From assembly GCF_010093815.1 (NCBI RefSeq), contig NW_022985549.1, positions 806,001 through 870,000 of the forward strand: a stretch of 64,000 bases of DNA, given 5' to 3'. The notes beneath the pieces were generated by a model. It was not told where the DNA came from. It did not search any database and worked only from the letters and a program-made list of their open reading frames with translations. Below are positions 1 to 10,698 of this stretch, one piece after another; position 1 is the first letter of the stretch; each line of letters starts with the position of its first letter. Both the position numbers and the translations under genes were made by a program. The DNA is from Pseudovirgaria hyperparasitica. Lineage: Eukaryota; Ascomycota; Dothideomycetes; Acrospermales; Acrospermaceae.

Positions 1-274
1 TCAGCGATGACATACTGGTAGTTGCGGTCGAACAAGGAGATGTAGCATCGGGAAGCATTGAGACGCAGAGCGCCTAGCTGAGCAAAAGCATTAAGGGCCA
101 GATCAGTGGAGGAAATGGGAATATGGTCCTGGTGATGGGCGCGAAAGTAGACGGGAGGCAGATATCTGGTGAGACGTTGGGTCAGTTCGAAGACAGAAAG
201 CACGTGGCGGGAGGGAAAGACTTGAGGAGCTCGCGTTCAGTGGCTGACTCGGACAGCGCAGAGTGCGAGTGCAT
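1..274 (-). CDS. Hybrid histidine kinase with GAF domain, N-terminal fragment
   Basis: This is the 5' end of a gene that leaves the window at base 1. From an ATG at 274 the minus strand reads a short N-terminus (SATERELLK). After a 56-nt intron (166-221, GTCTTT..CACCAG, CTGAC branch) it reads YLPPVYFRAHHQDH, then LALNAFAQLGALRLNASRC and SLFDRNYQYVIA. Those strings are typical of the region entering the GAF domain of fungal hybrid histidine kinases, which sense signals and start a phosphorelay to Skn7/Ssk1-type regulators. The kinase and receiver domains lie outside the window, so the class cannot be given. An ATG further upstream at 409 is in frame but would only add a Val-rich run encoded by a simple repeat, so I prefer 274. 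Confidence 0.72.
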
Positions 275-1445
275 TTCTGCACCGTTCAGGCAGGGCGGAC
301 CGATGAGGAGAGTGAGTGAATAACAGTTGATATACTGCTCCCTCTCATCCCCAAGGACAGCGACGACAACGACGACAACGACCACGACGAGAACGAGGAC
401 AGTAATCACGGGAACAAACGAAGCCGTCCATCATCTACCAGGTAAAGACTGAATGGTGGCAACCTGCAAGAAGAGATTGCTGATTGGGCGGCAGTAGGCG
501 ACATTGTAGAGAAGAGTGGGAATGCACCAGCACCAGCCACACTGCAGGACGAGGCTAGTCGAGATCTAGAATCCGATCGTTTGTCTCCTAAGAATTGGTC
601 ATTTTTCTAGTTCGATCGACGAGAAAGCTGGTGCGGTGTGGAAGTGAATGATGGCAGAAGTGTATATTGATTGATTACTGAGACTGTAGATGTTTACTGT
701 TGTTGTTGCATGAGGCCAGAAAAGGAGGGCCGTCCAAGGAAGGAACTCTTGAGGCTAGGGGTTGTCTAGAAGAGGATACATCAGTAAGCGCTGACTACTT
801 TGAGTTTCAATTATTCAATACATGTAACCGTGTGTTAGGCATCAGAACAGCATGTCTTGAGCTATAACTAACCTCTTTTTTCAACATAATTACCTGATGT
901 AATCAACTCGCACACCGTATCGATGCAGAAAGAGCAGACAAGCCGTACTTGCGGGGCCGCTAGGCGCTAGGAGCACGGGCGTAAATGGCGAATTGTCAAA
1001 ATGCCATGTGTAATTGATCCATGTTGACTTCACTCTGGCTATTTCGAGAAATATCTGGTCAACACGCAGAGTGAACTATCTCAGACATCATCTGCTAAGT
1101 ATTACTCGCTTTGTACTTACAAAGACAATCCGATGACGATATTCCTCCCTACAGCTTGGCCCGTACCCAGTCCTCCAGCACCTTGGCCCCCTCTCCCTTC
1201 TCCTTGATGCCAATCACCCTTTCGATTATCATGTCATCATGTGCAGCTCGACTGGTTACCATCACCGTAGTCTTGCCTTTGTATCCCTGTTCGAACTTGA
1301 TCGCGAACGCCTTGATGGCGTCAATCAGAATCTCCCACTCGCCTCCCCAGAACAAGACCTGTCCCACCACCTTCTCCGCGCCACTCCACCACTCACTAGG
1401 AGCGCGCATCACCGCCGCTGGCTCGCTGCAGATCCCACCGAGACC
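275..1445. other. Intergenic region between divergent histidine kinase and bZIP genes
   Basis: No supportable gene. It holds a GAC/AAC trinucleotide tract at about 357-401 just upstream of the kinase start, and the shared upstream region of two divergent genes. Open frames on both strands at 1111-1736 run into the bZIP gene and look like chance frames. Confidence 0.6.
357..401. repeat. Imperfect GAC/AAC trinucleotide tract
   Basis: About 45 bases of imperfect GAC and AAC triplets in the presumed 5' leader of the histidine kinase gene. Confidence 0.8.
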
Positions 1446-3077
1446 ATGCAGAACGACGAATACGCCGATTCCTCGCCAGGGGCAGACTCCCTCACTCCTT
1501 CGACGAAACGCAAACGAGCCTCCGCTGCCACCACATCCTCGTCGTCTCGTGGCGTTGCAAATCTCACGCCAGAGCAGTTGCAGCGGAAACGTGCCAACGA
1601 CCGTGAGGCTCAACGCGCCATCCGCGAGAGAACAAAACAGCAGATTGATAGACTGAACGAAAGGATACGCGAGCTGGAATCGCAGCAGCCTTACAATGAT
1701 CTCCAGGTGGTCGTACGCCAGAAAGAGGCCATACACGCCGAGAATGATGAGATCAAACGACGCCTCGCCTCTGTCATAGCCATCATTCAGCCATTGCTAG
1801 GGAACCAGAGTCTCCATGGTACGTCGTCACTAGCATGTGTGTTCGTTGGAGCAGTAACTAATCCATCCTTCAAACCTATAGATCTAGCAGCTGCCGCCGA
1901 AAGAAACTCACTACCTGCTGCTCAGGCACCTGTACCTCTTCCTCCTAACGGAACCGTCTCGAAACCGCCGTACGGCGAAGATGCCATTGTGAGGAACAAT
2001 CCAGGTTCACAAGAGCATTCACTGGAACATGTGTTGGGTAATAACCCGCCACCACAAGTACAGAACAATGGTCAGTGGTCATCTACCGCGGCTATGAATG
2101 GTAGCGGCGAATCAAGAGGTTGGCAGCAGACGCTTCCACAACCAAGTGAACGCCCTCCTGCTCAGTATAGTCAGGACGAGAGACTGGGTGTCAAATTTCT
2201 ACTGGAGAGCAACCAGCAAGCGAAGCTAGACATGGCCTCTGCCCCGACTCGAGGTACAACCACCACAGCTGCTGCTCAGGTTGTCGTCGCCGCAGACTAC
2301 AATGGCAGACAACCACCCCCATACGCCATGCTCCCAAACATGCTAGAAGCGACGTGTCCCCTAGATGGCTTGATGCTTGACTTCATGGCCGAACGGCGTG
2401 GACTAGCAGCCAGAGGCACACCAATGAGGCTGCTAACCGGCCCGGCACAGCCAAACTTTGCTCCTCTTCTCTATCCGGACCGCGACATCGAGACACACCC
2501 ACTGTCTAGAGTCTTCGCAGATATACTAAGAACATTTCCAGACATCTCCACCTTGCCGGAGCAAGTCGCCACGATCTACGTCATGTTCTCTGTCATGCGT
2601 TGGGAGTTGGATCCGACTCAAGAGAACTACGATCGTCTTCCCGACTGGATGACACCTAGGCCCAGTCAGCTCTTTACGCCGCACCCCTCGTGGATGGACC
2701 ATCTGCCATGGCCCAAGCTACGCGACAAAATGGTATCTCAATCTCCCCACCAGCCCTTTGACACTTTCTTCATCCCTTTCACAACCACGATCTCTCTCAA
2801 TTGGCCATACGATCCTCGCGAATGCCTCATTCCAGCACCGCCTAGCGCTCGAGAAAGCTTCTCGTCTAGCATCGTCTCTGGCGCATCGCCGTACTCGCCA
2901 GCAACTCAGTCCACACGATCACTCAACACCCCCATTCTCAAGTCGCCCGTCTCGGATGAGGTGTGGATCATCAGTCCCGCATTCGAGAATCATCTCATGA
3001 AACTAGGAAACTGGAGTCTGGGGCCTGCATTCGCCACGGCGCTGCCGCATCTAGCAGACTGCGTCAAGATCAAGTGA
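1446..3077 (+). CDS. bZIP transcription factor with C-terminal DUF3425
   Basis: Likely nuclear DNA-binding regulator of 522 aa. The basic region is at residues 46-64 (QRKRANDREAQRAIRERTK), followed by a leucine-zipper-like helix to about residue 100. A low-complexity Pro/Gln middle leads to a C-terminal half that fits DUF3425: PLSRVFADILRTFPDISTLP, YVMFSVMRWELDPT, DRLPDWMTPRPSQLF and SWMDHLPWPKLRD. A 63-nt in-frame intron at 1819-1881 (GTACGT..CTATAG, CTAAT branch) probably interrupts the end of the zipper; if retained it would add 21 residues without a stop. I chose the ATG at 1446 because the upstream frame back to 1239 looks non-conserved. Such bZIP-DUF3425 factors are common fungal regulators of stress and secondary metabolism; the target is unknown. 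It is followed in the same direction by a monooxygenase. Confidence 0.87.
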   Translation: MQNDEYADSSPGADSLTPSTKRKRASAATTSSSSRGVANLTPEQLQRKRANDREAQRAIRERTKQQIDRLNERIRELESQQPYNDLQVVVRQKEAIHAENDEIKRRLASVIAIIQPLLGNQSLHGTSSLACVFVGAVTNPSFKPIDLAAAAERNSLPAAQAPVPLPPNGTVSKPPYGEDAIVRNNPGSQEHSLEHVLGNNPPPQVQNNGQWSSTAAMNGSGESRGWQQTLPQPSERPPAQYSQDERLGVKFLLESNQQAKLDMASAPTRGTTTTAAAQVVVAADYNGRQPPPYAMLPNMLEATCPLDGLMLDFMAERRGLAARGTPMRLLTGPAQPNFAPLLYPDRDIETHPLSRVFADILRTFPDISTLPEQVATIYVMFSVMRWELDPTQENYDRLPDWMTPRPSQLFTPHPSWMDHLPWPKLRDKMVSQSPHQPFDTFFIPFTTTISLNWPYDPRECLIPAPPSARESFSSSIVSGASPYSPATQSTRSLNTPILKSPVSDEVWIISPAFENHLMKLGNWSLGPAFATALPHLADCVKIK

Positions 3078-3560
3078 TGGAAACATTATCAAGCATGTTC
3101 TTGAAAACATTTGTGTTTTAGCTACGGAGTCAAGGTCCCGGGAACGCAAGACTGGAGTCCTTCCTGCGGGGTTGCAGGACGCGCAGCCGTTCATTCGAGG
3201 CGTAATTGGGAGTGTATCGGAAGTGAGAGCGACTCCGGTTGTGCCCAACACCCTCAGGTTCCACGACAAGGCTGCAGATTGAAATACAATGGCAACAATG
3301 CCGAGTCAGCACTTATTCGTTACTGACAAAATTCGGCCCCCACTCATACTCCAGTGTCGATAGAAACCATACACTCAACGGCCGGGCACTGAAGTCATTT
3401 GTCGCGGCCCCTCAAAGCCATCACGCTTGTATCTAGTCTCGCAAGACAACAACACTAGCAACTAGTCTATACAGCTTATATAACTCCTTCTCCGCCCAGA
3501 CAGTTGGGTCCCTCATCTTCCTTCAGTACCTGCCTATTAATGTAACATTCCAGCAAGACT
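3078..3560. other. Intergenic region, bZIP 3' end to monooxygenase promoter
   Basis: 483 bases between two genes on the same strand. I see no further gene. It must hold the terminator of the bZIP gene and the promoter of the monooxygenase. Confidence 0.6.
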
Positions 3561-5723
3561 ATGAATAATAAGGACATGACCGCCCAGTACGAGAGCACCG
3601 ATGTCTTGATCATTGGCGCCGGCCCCACGGGCCTTCTCCTCTCCAGTGAATTAGGATTAAGATGCAAAACCAGGAACATAGTGCTCGAGAAAGACACGTC
3701 GATATACAAGTACCCACGTGCATTTACGCTGGGGCAACATTCCGTTCGGCTGCTGCAAGGTCTTGGGCTGTACTCCAAAATATACAGCGAGATTGGATAT
3801 TGTTCGTCGTCGTTCACAGGGACTCTCAGTAGATGCGAATGACACGCTAATGATATCTGCCAGGTAACAGTCTCATCTCCATGGTTGGTGGCACTGATTC
3901 GAGGTTCCAGAAAACCCCGTTCCTGGAGAGGGAACTGCAGGTGAGCAAGCTGTGTCAGTGAGAATGGCAACTGTCCAAAAGCTCATAGTGGATAGACTGG
4001 GCATTCGGCGCTGCATGCTAATCTGCACTTCAAGCAGCCTGTCATGGAGCGCATTCTGCATGACCTTATACATAAAGACGAGTACTCTGAGCTCCGCACA
4101 GGCTGCAACGTTACGTCGATCAGTGAAGATGACGACTGGGTGTACGTGGAATATGAGCATGCAGGCTTAAAGAAGAGAGTCAAGTCTCGATTTCTAGTCG
4201 GAGCCGACGGCAAGATCGGATATACTCGCAAGAAGTATCTGGAGCCAAAAGGCGTCATCATGGAAAGCACCCTACCGTAAGCCAACAACATCTCCACGAC
4301 CATACTTCCATAGCCCTGACCCTGACCCTGACAAACCAAACACAGATGGACCATGCTCGCCGGCAGCGTCAACATCCTCGTCAAACGTCCCACCCCAGAA
4401 TCCCACCCCGACTTCCCCCTATGGGCCATCGGCTACACCCCAGACCGCGTCCTAGACGCATTCATCCCCAACTCATTCATCTTCAAATGCAACCCCAACC
4501 GCCCCGTCGTAAGCTGCCGCCTCGGCCGCCCATCCGAAGACCCCATGCCCTGGCGCTTCGAAATCGCAACCCGAGACAACGAAGACGGCATGGCCGTCCT
4601 CGACCCCAACACCGTCATGCACTCCACCATCTACCCCTACCTCCGCCGCCCCGGCAGCGACTTCGGCGTACACGGCATGGTCGAGTATCCGCACGACTGC
4701 CTCGAGCTCGTAACCGTCAACCCATACCGCTACTCCGCCCGCACATGCAATCGCTGGTTCATCGGCCGCAGCATCCTCGCCGGCGACGCCGCACACGTCT
4801 TCCCCCCGTTCGCCGGCCTAGGCGTCGAATGCGGCCTCATGGACGCAAGCGGGCTCGCATGGCGCCTCGCCCATCTCCTAAACCAGCCCTCTTCCCCTTC
4901 GCCCCAGACCATCGCCGCAGTGCTCTCCTCCTGGGAACGCGAGCGCCGCACCCACGTCGTCCACGCCCTGTCCCTCACCCTGCGCAACGCAATCTGGATC
5001 GAGCAAAGCCACGTGAAGAGCACGCTGACGCAATGGCTCGTGTACATCCAGCGCCTCGTGCCCGCCTGGAAGGCCGGGATCGAGAATCCGAATGAGCGGC
5101 CTGTTGAGTATGCGTATGAGCCGGGCGTGAGCTTTGTGCCGATTGGGCTGAGCGGTATGAAGACGAGGTCGCAGGGCGCGTCGATGGTGTGTCCGCAGAT
5201 CGGATGTGTGGTGTTGGGCGGTGGTGGTGCTGACGCTGGGGGTGAGGTCAGGCTGCTTGATGATATATTGTTTGATCGCGCAAAGACGGGCGTCTTACAG
5301 CTTCTCGTGCTCCTGCCCTCTGCACCACTACTCTCACAATTCATCTCGCAGATCGCAGACCTGATTCCTCGCATCGCATCACTCTCCGATAACACCGTCC
5401 TCGGCTCCGAAGCTGTCCTCCTTCTTTTCCCCTCCCCTCACACTCATTCCACCACCTATCCCAGTCTCATCTCCCTCCTCCCCACTAACCTAAAAGATAC
5501 AACCCTCCTCCGCCCCGCATCCCTCGCCGAATACGCCGCCAGCGCCCTGCTTGCGGATCGTCCGTACCCAGCTATGTATAATGAGGGGCGGATTCATGAG
5601 GAGTTTCCCGGTGCGAGGTACGTGCTTGTTAGGTTGGATCGGGTTGTGTTTGCGGCTTGTGGGGATGAGGGGGCGTTGGAGGGGGTTTTGAGGGGGGTTG
5701 GGGGCGTGCTTGGGGGTGCTTGA
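3561..5723 (+). CDS. FAD-binding aromatic monooxygenase (PheA/TfdB-like)
   Basis: Predicted flavoprotein hydroxylase of 658 aa using FAD and NAD(P)H. The N-terminus has the Rossmann dinucleotide fold (DVLIIGAGPTGLLL, residues 14-27). The second FAD motif reads SILAGDAAHVFPPFAGLGVE, followed by CGLMDASGLAWRLAHLL, and the C-terminus (YVLVRLDRVVFAACG) resembles the thioredoxin-like tail of phenol hydroxylase relatives. Four exons join as 3561-3801, 3864-3940, 3996-4276 and 4346-5723. The frame is kept through GGTDSRFQKTPFLERELQ and TGHSALHANLHFKQPVMER, which fit the family. Intron 1 uses a weak GTTCGT donor and is the least certain join. Substrate cannot be told from sequence. The last exon alternates between C-rich and G-rich coding DNA. 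Confidence 0.85.
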
Positions 5724-5765
5724 GGGAGGGTTGCTGAGGGGGAGCGGGGGTGAGGGGGGTAGTGA
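5640..5765 (+). other. G-run-rich stretch at the monooxygenase 3' end
   Basis: Repeated runs of three to six G on the plus strand cover the last codons and stop of the monooxygenase. They lie between two convergent genes and could form G-quadruplex structures in DNA or RNA. No function is shown. Confidence 0.5.
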
Positions 5766-5979
5766 GTGAGGAGTCGTGTTTTTATATTGTATATACTATC
5801 CGTGCTGTATCATGTCTCGCGCGCTGTTTGGGCTTGATGTATCCCCTCGCCTCACCGGCATCGATGCCGCAACACCTGACTCTTGTATGATATATCCTAT
5901 CCTATCGTGCAAACTAAAAGGCGTTCAATCTTTATCTTGAAGTCCCTCTCATCACAGAACAGACAGACAGACAGATCAC

Positions 5980-8256
5980 TCAGTGCGTGCGCGCCCACTC
6001 GCGATACCAGTCCAAACACTCCGGATTCGCCACGCTCGCCGACGTCTTGACATTCATTCCGCACAGGATCTGCTTTACCGCGCCTTCGACTCTGGTGATG
6101 GGATTGTCAGCACACAATATCTCGTCCCAAAACGCAATCGAACCAAAAAAGAAAAGGAGCAGAACTCACTTCTTCCCATTCGTCGTAACCGGAATATCCA
6201 CACACACATCCACCACACCAGGCACATGCCGCGCACTCAACTCCCGCCTCACCACCCGCCTCACCCGCTCCGCCAACCCCTCCCCAAACACCCTCCCCTC
6301 CACCATCTTCACAAACAGCACGACCGTCTCATCACTCTCCCCAGGCCTCCGCCTCCCGACACACAGCCCATCCGCAACCCCGCCGTCCACGTCATCATTC
6401 CCGAAATGCGCCAGCAGCACATTATATATCTCCGCGCTACCGAACCGCACACCCTGCGGCTTCAGCACGCCGTCGCTGCGGCCCAGCATGACGAGGCCGC
6501 GCGTGCGCGGGTTGAAGCGGACAAAGTCGCCGTGGTGCCACACGCCGGGGAACAGGTCGAAGTAGCTGGCGCGGTACTTTGCGGCTGGGGGGTCGTCGTC
6601 GGCGAAGAAGGAGACGGGTTGGCAGGGGAAGGGGCGGGTGCAGACGAGGTCGCCTGGGGCGCCGGAGAGGGTGATGTCGGTGGCTGTGTGGTCGAAGGCG
6701 CGGATGCGCATGCCGAGGCCGGGGGCTTGGATTTCGCCGGCGAAGACGGGGACGAGCGGGCAGGGGGCGCCGAAGAGGGAGATGATGTCTGTGCCGCCGG
6801 TGATGCTGGATAGGGTGAGGGTGGGGGGGAAGGCGGTGTAGACCCATTTGAAGGTGCTGGGGGCGAGGGGGGAGCCGGTGCTGTAGATTGCTTGGAGGGA
6901 GGAGAGGGGGAGGGTTTTGTGGGGGAAGAGGGCTTTTTGCTCGAGGACGCTGAGGTATTTTGCTGAGGTGCCGAAGTGGGTTATTGAGAGTTCGTCGATG
7001 AGGCGCGGCATGGCGAGGTCGTCGGCGATGCTGTGGCCTGGGAGGTCTGGGGAGCGGGAGCGGAATGGGGAGCCGTCGTAGAGGACGAGGATGGCGCCGG
7101 CGGCGAGGCCGGAGACGAGCCAGTGCCACATCATCCAGGTGCAGGTTGTGAAGTAGAAGAAGCGGGAGCCGGGGACGATGGAGGAGTGGATGATGTGCTC
7201 CTTTTTGTGCTGGACGAGGGTGCCGATGGCACCGTGGACGATACATTTCGGAGCGCCTGTGGTGCCGGAGGAGTACAGGATGTAGACTGGGTGATCAGGG
7301 GGTAATTGGGTGAACTTGAGGTTCCAGACCGGGGGCCCGATTCTGAGGAATGAGTCGTACGTGCAGGCCGAGCCCAGATTGTCGGCAAGCTTGATGTCTC
7401 TCAGTTCTGTCATATCATTGCCGGATATGGTTTCGAAGACTACGGCCGCTTCCAGGGTGGGAAGTCCGGACACGATTTCGGCGAGCTTGGGGATGACCGG
7501 GTGTGATTTGCCATTGTAGTAGGAAGCGTTATCCGAGAACAGAACTTTCGGTTCGATCTGCTTCATCCGGTCGAGCACGGCAGTCACACCCGTATCAGGA
7601 GATACTGCTGTCCATATGCCACCCAGCGCCGTCGTCGCCAGCATCGCCACAAGCGCATTTGTGTGGTTTGCTACATAGCCCGCAACTCTGTCTCCTGGCT
7701 CTAGTCCCAATGCCGCGAGACTTGCCTGGAGCTTTGCGACGCGCTGTCTCAACTCGGCCCATGACACAGTCTCTCTGTCAGTCTCCGTCGCCGCCAGTAT
7801 AGCAGGCGCAGTTTCATCAACCTCACAGAGGGGAAACAGCAAGTTTTCGGCGAAATTGAGGGACGCGCCGGAGAAGAAGGCTGGACGGGGGAACATGGGG
7901 GCTTGCGCATCTACAACCTATGGACATGTCAATCACACATACACACTTGCGCATGCACAGAAGAGAAATCAATTGGTAGGTACCTGATCATACTGTTTGG
8001 ATGCTCGGATCCCGACCCATTGCCAGACCTCGCCCCAGAATTCCGCAATGTTGTCCACGCTCCAGTCATACAGCTCTTTATAGTCTTTCAACTCCATTTT
8101 GTACTTTCTGTTCAATTCCAATAGGAATCTCCACATATTCGTGCTCTTTGGATCCGCATGTTGCCAGAGAAGCTCTCCTTGCTCCGCAGTGTCTGCAGTG
8201 TCCGCAGAAGTGCCATTGCCGTCTTCACGAGTATCAATCGGGGTTTCCGGGGCCAT
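5980..8256 (-). CDS. AACS: Acetoacetyl-CoA synthetase (acetoacetate-CoA ligase)
   Basis: ANL-superfamily adenylating enzyme of 710 aa that activates acetoacetate to acetoacetyl-CoA with ATP; it links ketone bodies and leucine breakdown to sterol and lipid synthesis. Exon 1 (8256-7984) carries an acyl-CoA-synthetase N-terminal region (LLWQHADPKSTNMWRF). Exon 2 (7917-6170) has ASLNFAENLLFP and the AMP-binding P-loop YILYSSGTTGAPKCIVHG (about residues 303-320), then TCTWMMWHWLVSGLA. The reading crosses a 78-nt intron (6092-6169) within TTNGKK, the C-terminal catalytic lysine region, into exon 3 (6091-5980), ending VEGAVKQILCGMNVK..CLDWYREWARTH. Intron 1 is 7918-7983. Length is close to known family members. 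It is convergent with the monooxygenase. Confidence 0.93.
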
Positions 8257-8920
8257 GATAGCGCTTGAGGGAGTAATATCTATCTATCGAGGTCGTACAT
8301 GGACAGACAGGGGCTGTAGAGCAGCAGTACTACGCGTGTGTCGGGGATATCTGCAAGCACCCTTGGGAAGATCATCATAAACGGTGCCAAGACTGCTACG
8401 GACTCGGACGAGGGGCACACGCATGAGGAAGACGTTTGATGCCCCGCAGAGCTAAACTCGATTGCTCAACCCATTCTGAACGATGCGATTGGGCCGAAGC
8501 AAGCCGAAGATGACTATGTGAAGACGAGACAAGTGTAAAGGTGTGAAGAAGCGAGTAAACCGAGGTTCTAGCGTCGTTTTAGCGGACCAGGGTAATAAAG
8601 GGGCACAGTCTACATACAGTTCACATGCGCTGGACTTGTAGAGTTTGGTGTCAGAGTGTTATGATGTGAATAAAGTTGTCCATGGTCGACTTTCACTTAT
8701 GCCTTTGCTTCTCGTTACAAGGTATGGTGGAACAAGACACGTTGTCAAAGTTCTGACTCCTTTTATCAACACCCCTGAGCTAGATTCTGTCAACACCACC
8801 CATCCACACCTCTCTAAACACCTCAAATGCTGCACGCTTTCTTGTCACATCATCTCTCATCAGTCATCACCCACCTATCCACACCACCCACCACATTGTA
8901 CATTCTCAAGAGTGATAGCA
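8257..8920. other. Intergenic region upstream of AACS
   Basis: Contains the promoter and leader of the AACS gene and the 3' flank of glyoxalase II. No supportable coding frame or RNA gene seen. Confidence 0.6.
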
Positions 8921-10125
8921 CTACGCATTATCCTTAGCAGACCGCAGCTTCGCCAAAACAGCGACAGGCTCTGTCTCGCCTGTGTACTTCTGGATAGCAG
9001 GGTCGGCCACGCGCATGAACACATTGAATTTCTGGCTCATGTCAGTAGGTGCTTCGTGAAGTTGACACTGTACACACCTTCTCGTCGCCAATTGTCGATT
9101 TTCCCTGAGTCTCTTCATTCGATGTTGCAAAGTCGTCGAGACGCTTGATTTCGGGGTCTTCAGGTAGAACGCTTTTGGCGAACTTGACGTTGCCTTTGGT
9201 GTATTCGTGTCCAGGCTGTATCGCATCAGTACGACAATCACGGACACAACATTAGAGCAACGTACAAAAACCTTGGTGTCGTCTGGCAATGCAGCGAGCA
9301 CCTCGTTGAGTGCCTTGTGCATCTCTTTCGGTGTCCCCTCGAACAGTCTTCCGCATCCTGCATCTCAGTCAGTATTGTCTTAGAAATCGTTCTCCTGGCA
9401 TTGTCTTGACCTCCAATGAAGAGTGTGTCTCCGGTGAACACCACCCTGTCGTCCCCGTCCTCCATGTAAAAGCAGATACTGTCTTGCGTATGGCAGGGCG
9501 TGTGCAAAGCCGTGACCTTGATCCCCTTTCCGATTGTGAAAGTTGAATTGTGCGCAGGGACGTTCTCGACCGATTCACAGTCTTTGCCACCGATTATACT
9601 GAGGTTGAGTGAAGAAAGGGAGGAGCGCATCGTATTGTTGCCGCCAGCATGGTCATGATGACTATTGTTACTGGTCAGTAAGGACGGTCAAGCCCAGGCA
9701 TGGCACGCACTGGTGGGTGTTGATGATCGTCTTGAGATTGATCTTCTCGAGCTGGGGCTTGAGGGCTGCAAGGACTCTATAGGACGTCAGTACTGCTACG
9801 ACTTCTTCAGCCAGGACCATACATACTCTGGTGGGTTTGCCGGGTCGATGATGACGGACTCCGAGTACGAGTCGTCGGAAACAAGGTAAGCGTAGTTGTT
9901 CCCCTTACCCTTCCCTTGAGCCATGTCAGTACTAATGTATTGCTGGCATCAGACCGAGTTCGTACACATGGGAATTGACTGGATATGCATCTTGCGAGAC
10001 CGTGGCGACTAGAGCATCCATGTTAGCTTCATGGCTGATAGCTGCAAAGTCGTACATGCCCTGACTGTTGGTGACTGGATAGTTTGAATTGATGCTTTTC
10101 GTATGGTTCGCGTGAGTGAATTCAT
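8921..10125 (-). CDS. GLO2: Hydroxyacylglutathione hydrolase (glyoxalase II), possible dual start
   Basis: Metallo-beta-lactamase-fold thiolesterase that splits S-lactoylglutathione into lactate and glutathione. A core start at 9990 gives 256 aa beginning [20 protein letters not shown], with the metal motif THHHHDHAGG at about residues 58-67 (usually THHHWDH), then [33 protein letters not shown] and [10 protein letters not shown]. Introns are 9915-9965, 9777-9826, 9662-9710, 9358-9410, 9216-9265 and 9032-9077. An upstream exon (10125-10066) with a 57-nt intron (10009-10065, GCTAAC branch) would add 26 residues, starting [20 protein letters not shown]. That segment is rich in Arg, Ser and Thr, has no acidic residues and looks like a mitochondrial presequence. 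One gene may therefore make cytosolic and mitochondrial forms. The core is certain; the leader exon is an inference. Confidence 0.9.
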
Positions 10126-10698
10126 GGAATGCGTGTTGTTGTAAAGGAGTGGTAGATGACGACTGCTGAGCTGAGTTTGATATGTCGGGAGAGCTCTCAG
10201 TGCAAGGTTAGTGACGTCCTTAGACACGGCCTTAAGGACACGGAGCTAAGCTCTTCTTATCGATAAGTACCGAGTACACAGTAGCTAAATCATTTACTCT
10301 TTCAAGCTTCTTCTTCGTCTTCCTTCTTCTCCTTCAAACTCTCACTTATTCACCCTCCTATCCCCGCTATCAATGCAGTGATTAGAGATCATTACTCGTC
10401 GCTGACTACCAGATATCGTACATTTACCGCTCGGCAAGGCTTCTTCCATCGTCTTGAAGCTATGCCCAATCTCCCATCGAGGCTGACTGCCGCCACTCTG
10501 ACCTCTCCTTTCCTCTCGTACGCAATGATTGCTGCGAGGTTGAAGAGCGATACTTGGTTTCCGAAGTGATAATGTAGTTTCAGAATGGCTATACATAGCA
10601 CCATCATTCATGATGCTATCATTTCATCTCCTTGGCTTTGGCTCTCTTTAATTCTCATCTCCTCCCCCGGACAGTGTCTAGCCCCTCGCAGCAATATC
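10126..10698. other. Intergenic region between FTA2-like and GLO2 genes
   Basis: About 570 bases with a CT-rich tract near 10300-10345. Short frames on both strands at 10342-10611 have no recognisable motif, and I do not annotate them. Confidence 0.5.

Noticed and set aside
1111-1736. Overlapping frames on both strands upstream of the bZIP core
   Set aside because: No domain; they overlap the bZIP basic region, which is clearly the coding frame.
4346-5095. Long Arg/Pro-rich frame overlapping the monooxygenase
   Set aside because: It is the shifted reading of C-rich coding DNA; the FAD motifs are in the other frame.
6437-7246. Minus-strand Arg/Pro-rich frame of about 270 codons
   Set aside because: It is a shifted frame of the AACS coding strand, with no domain and biased composition from GC-rich DNA.
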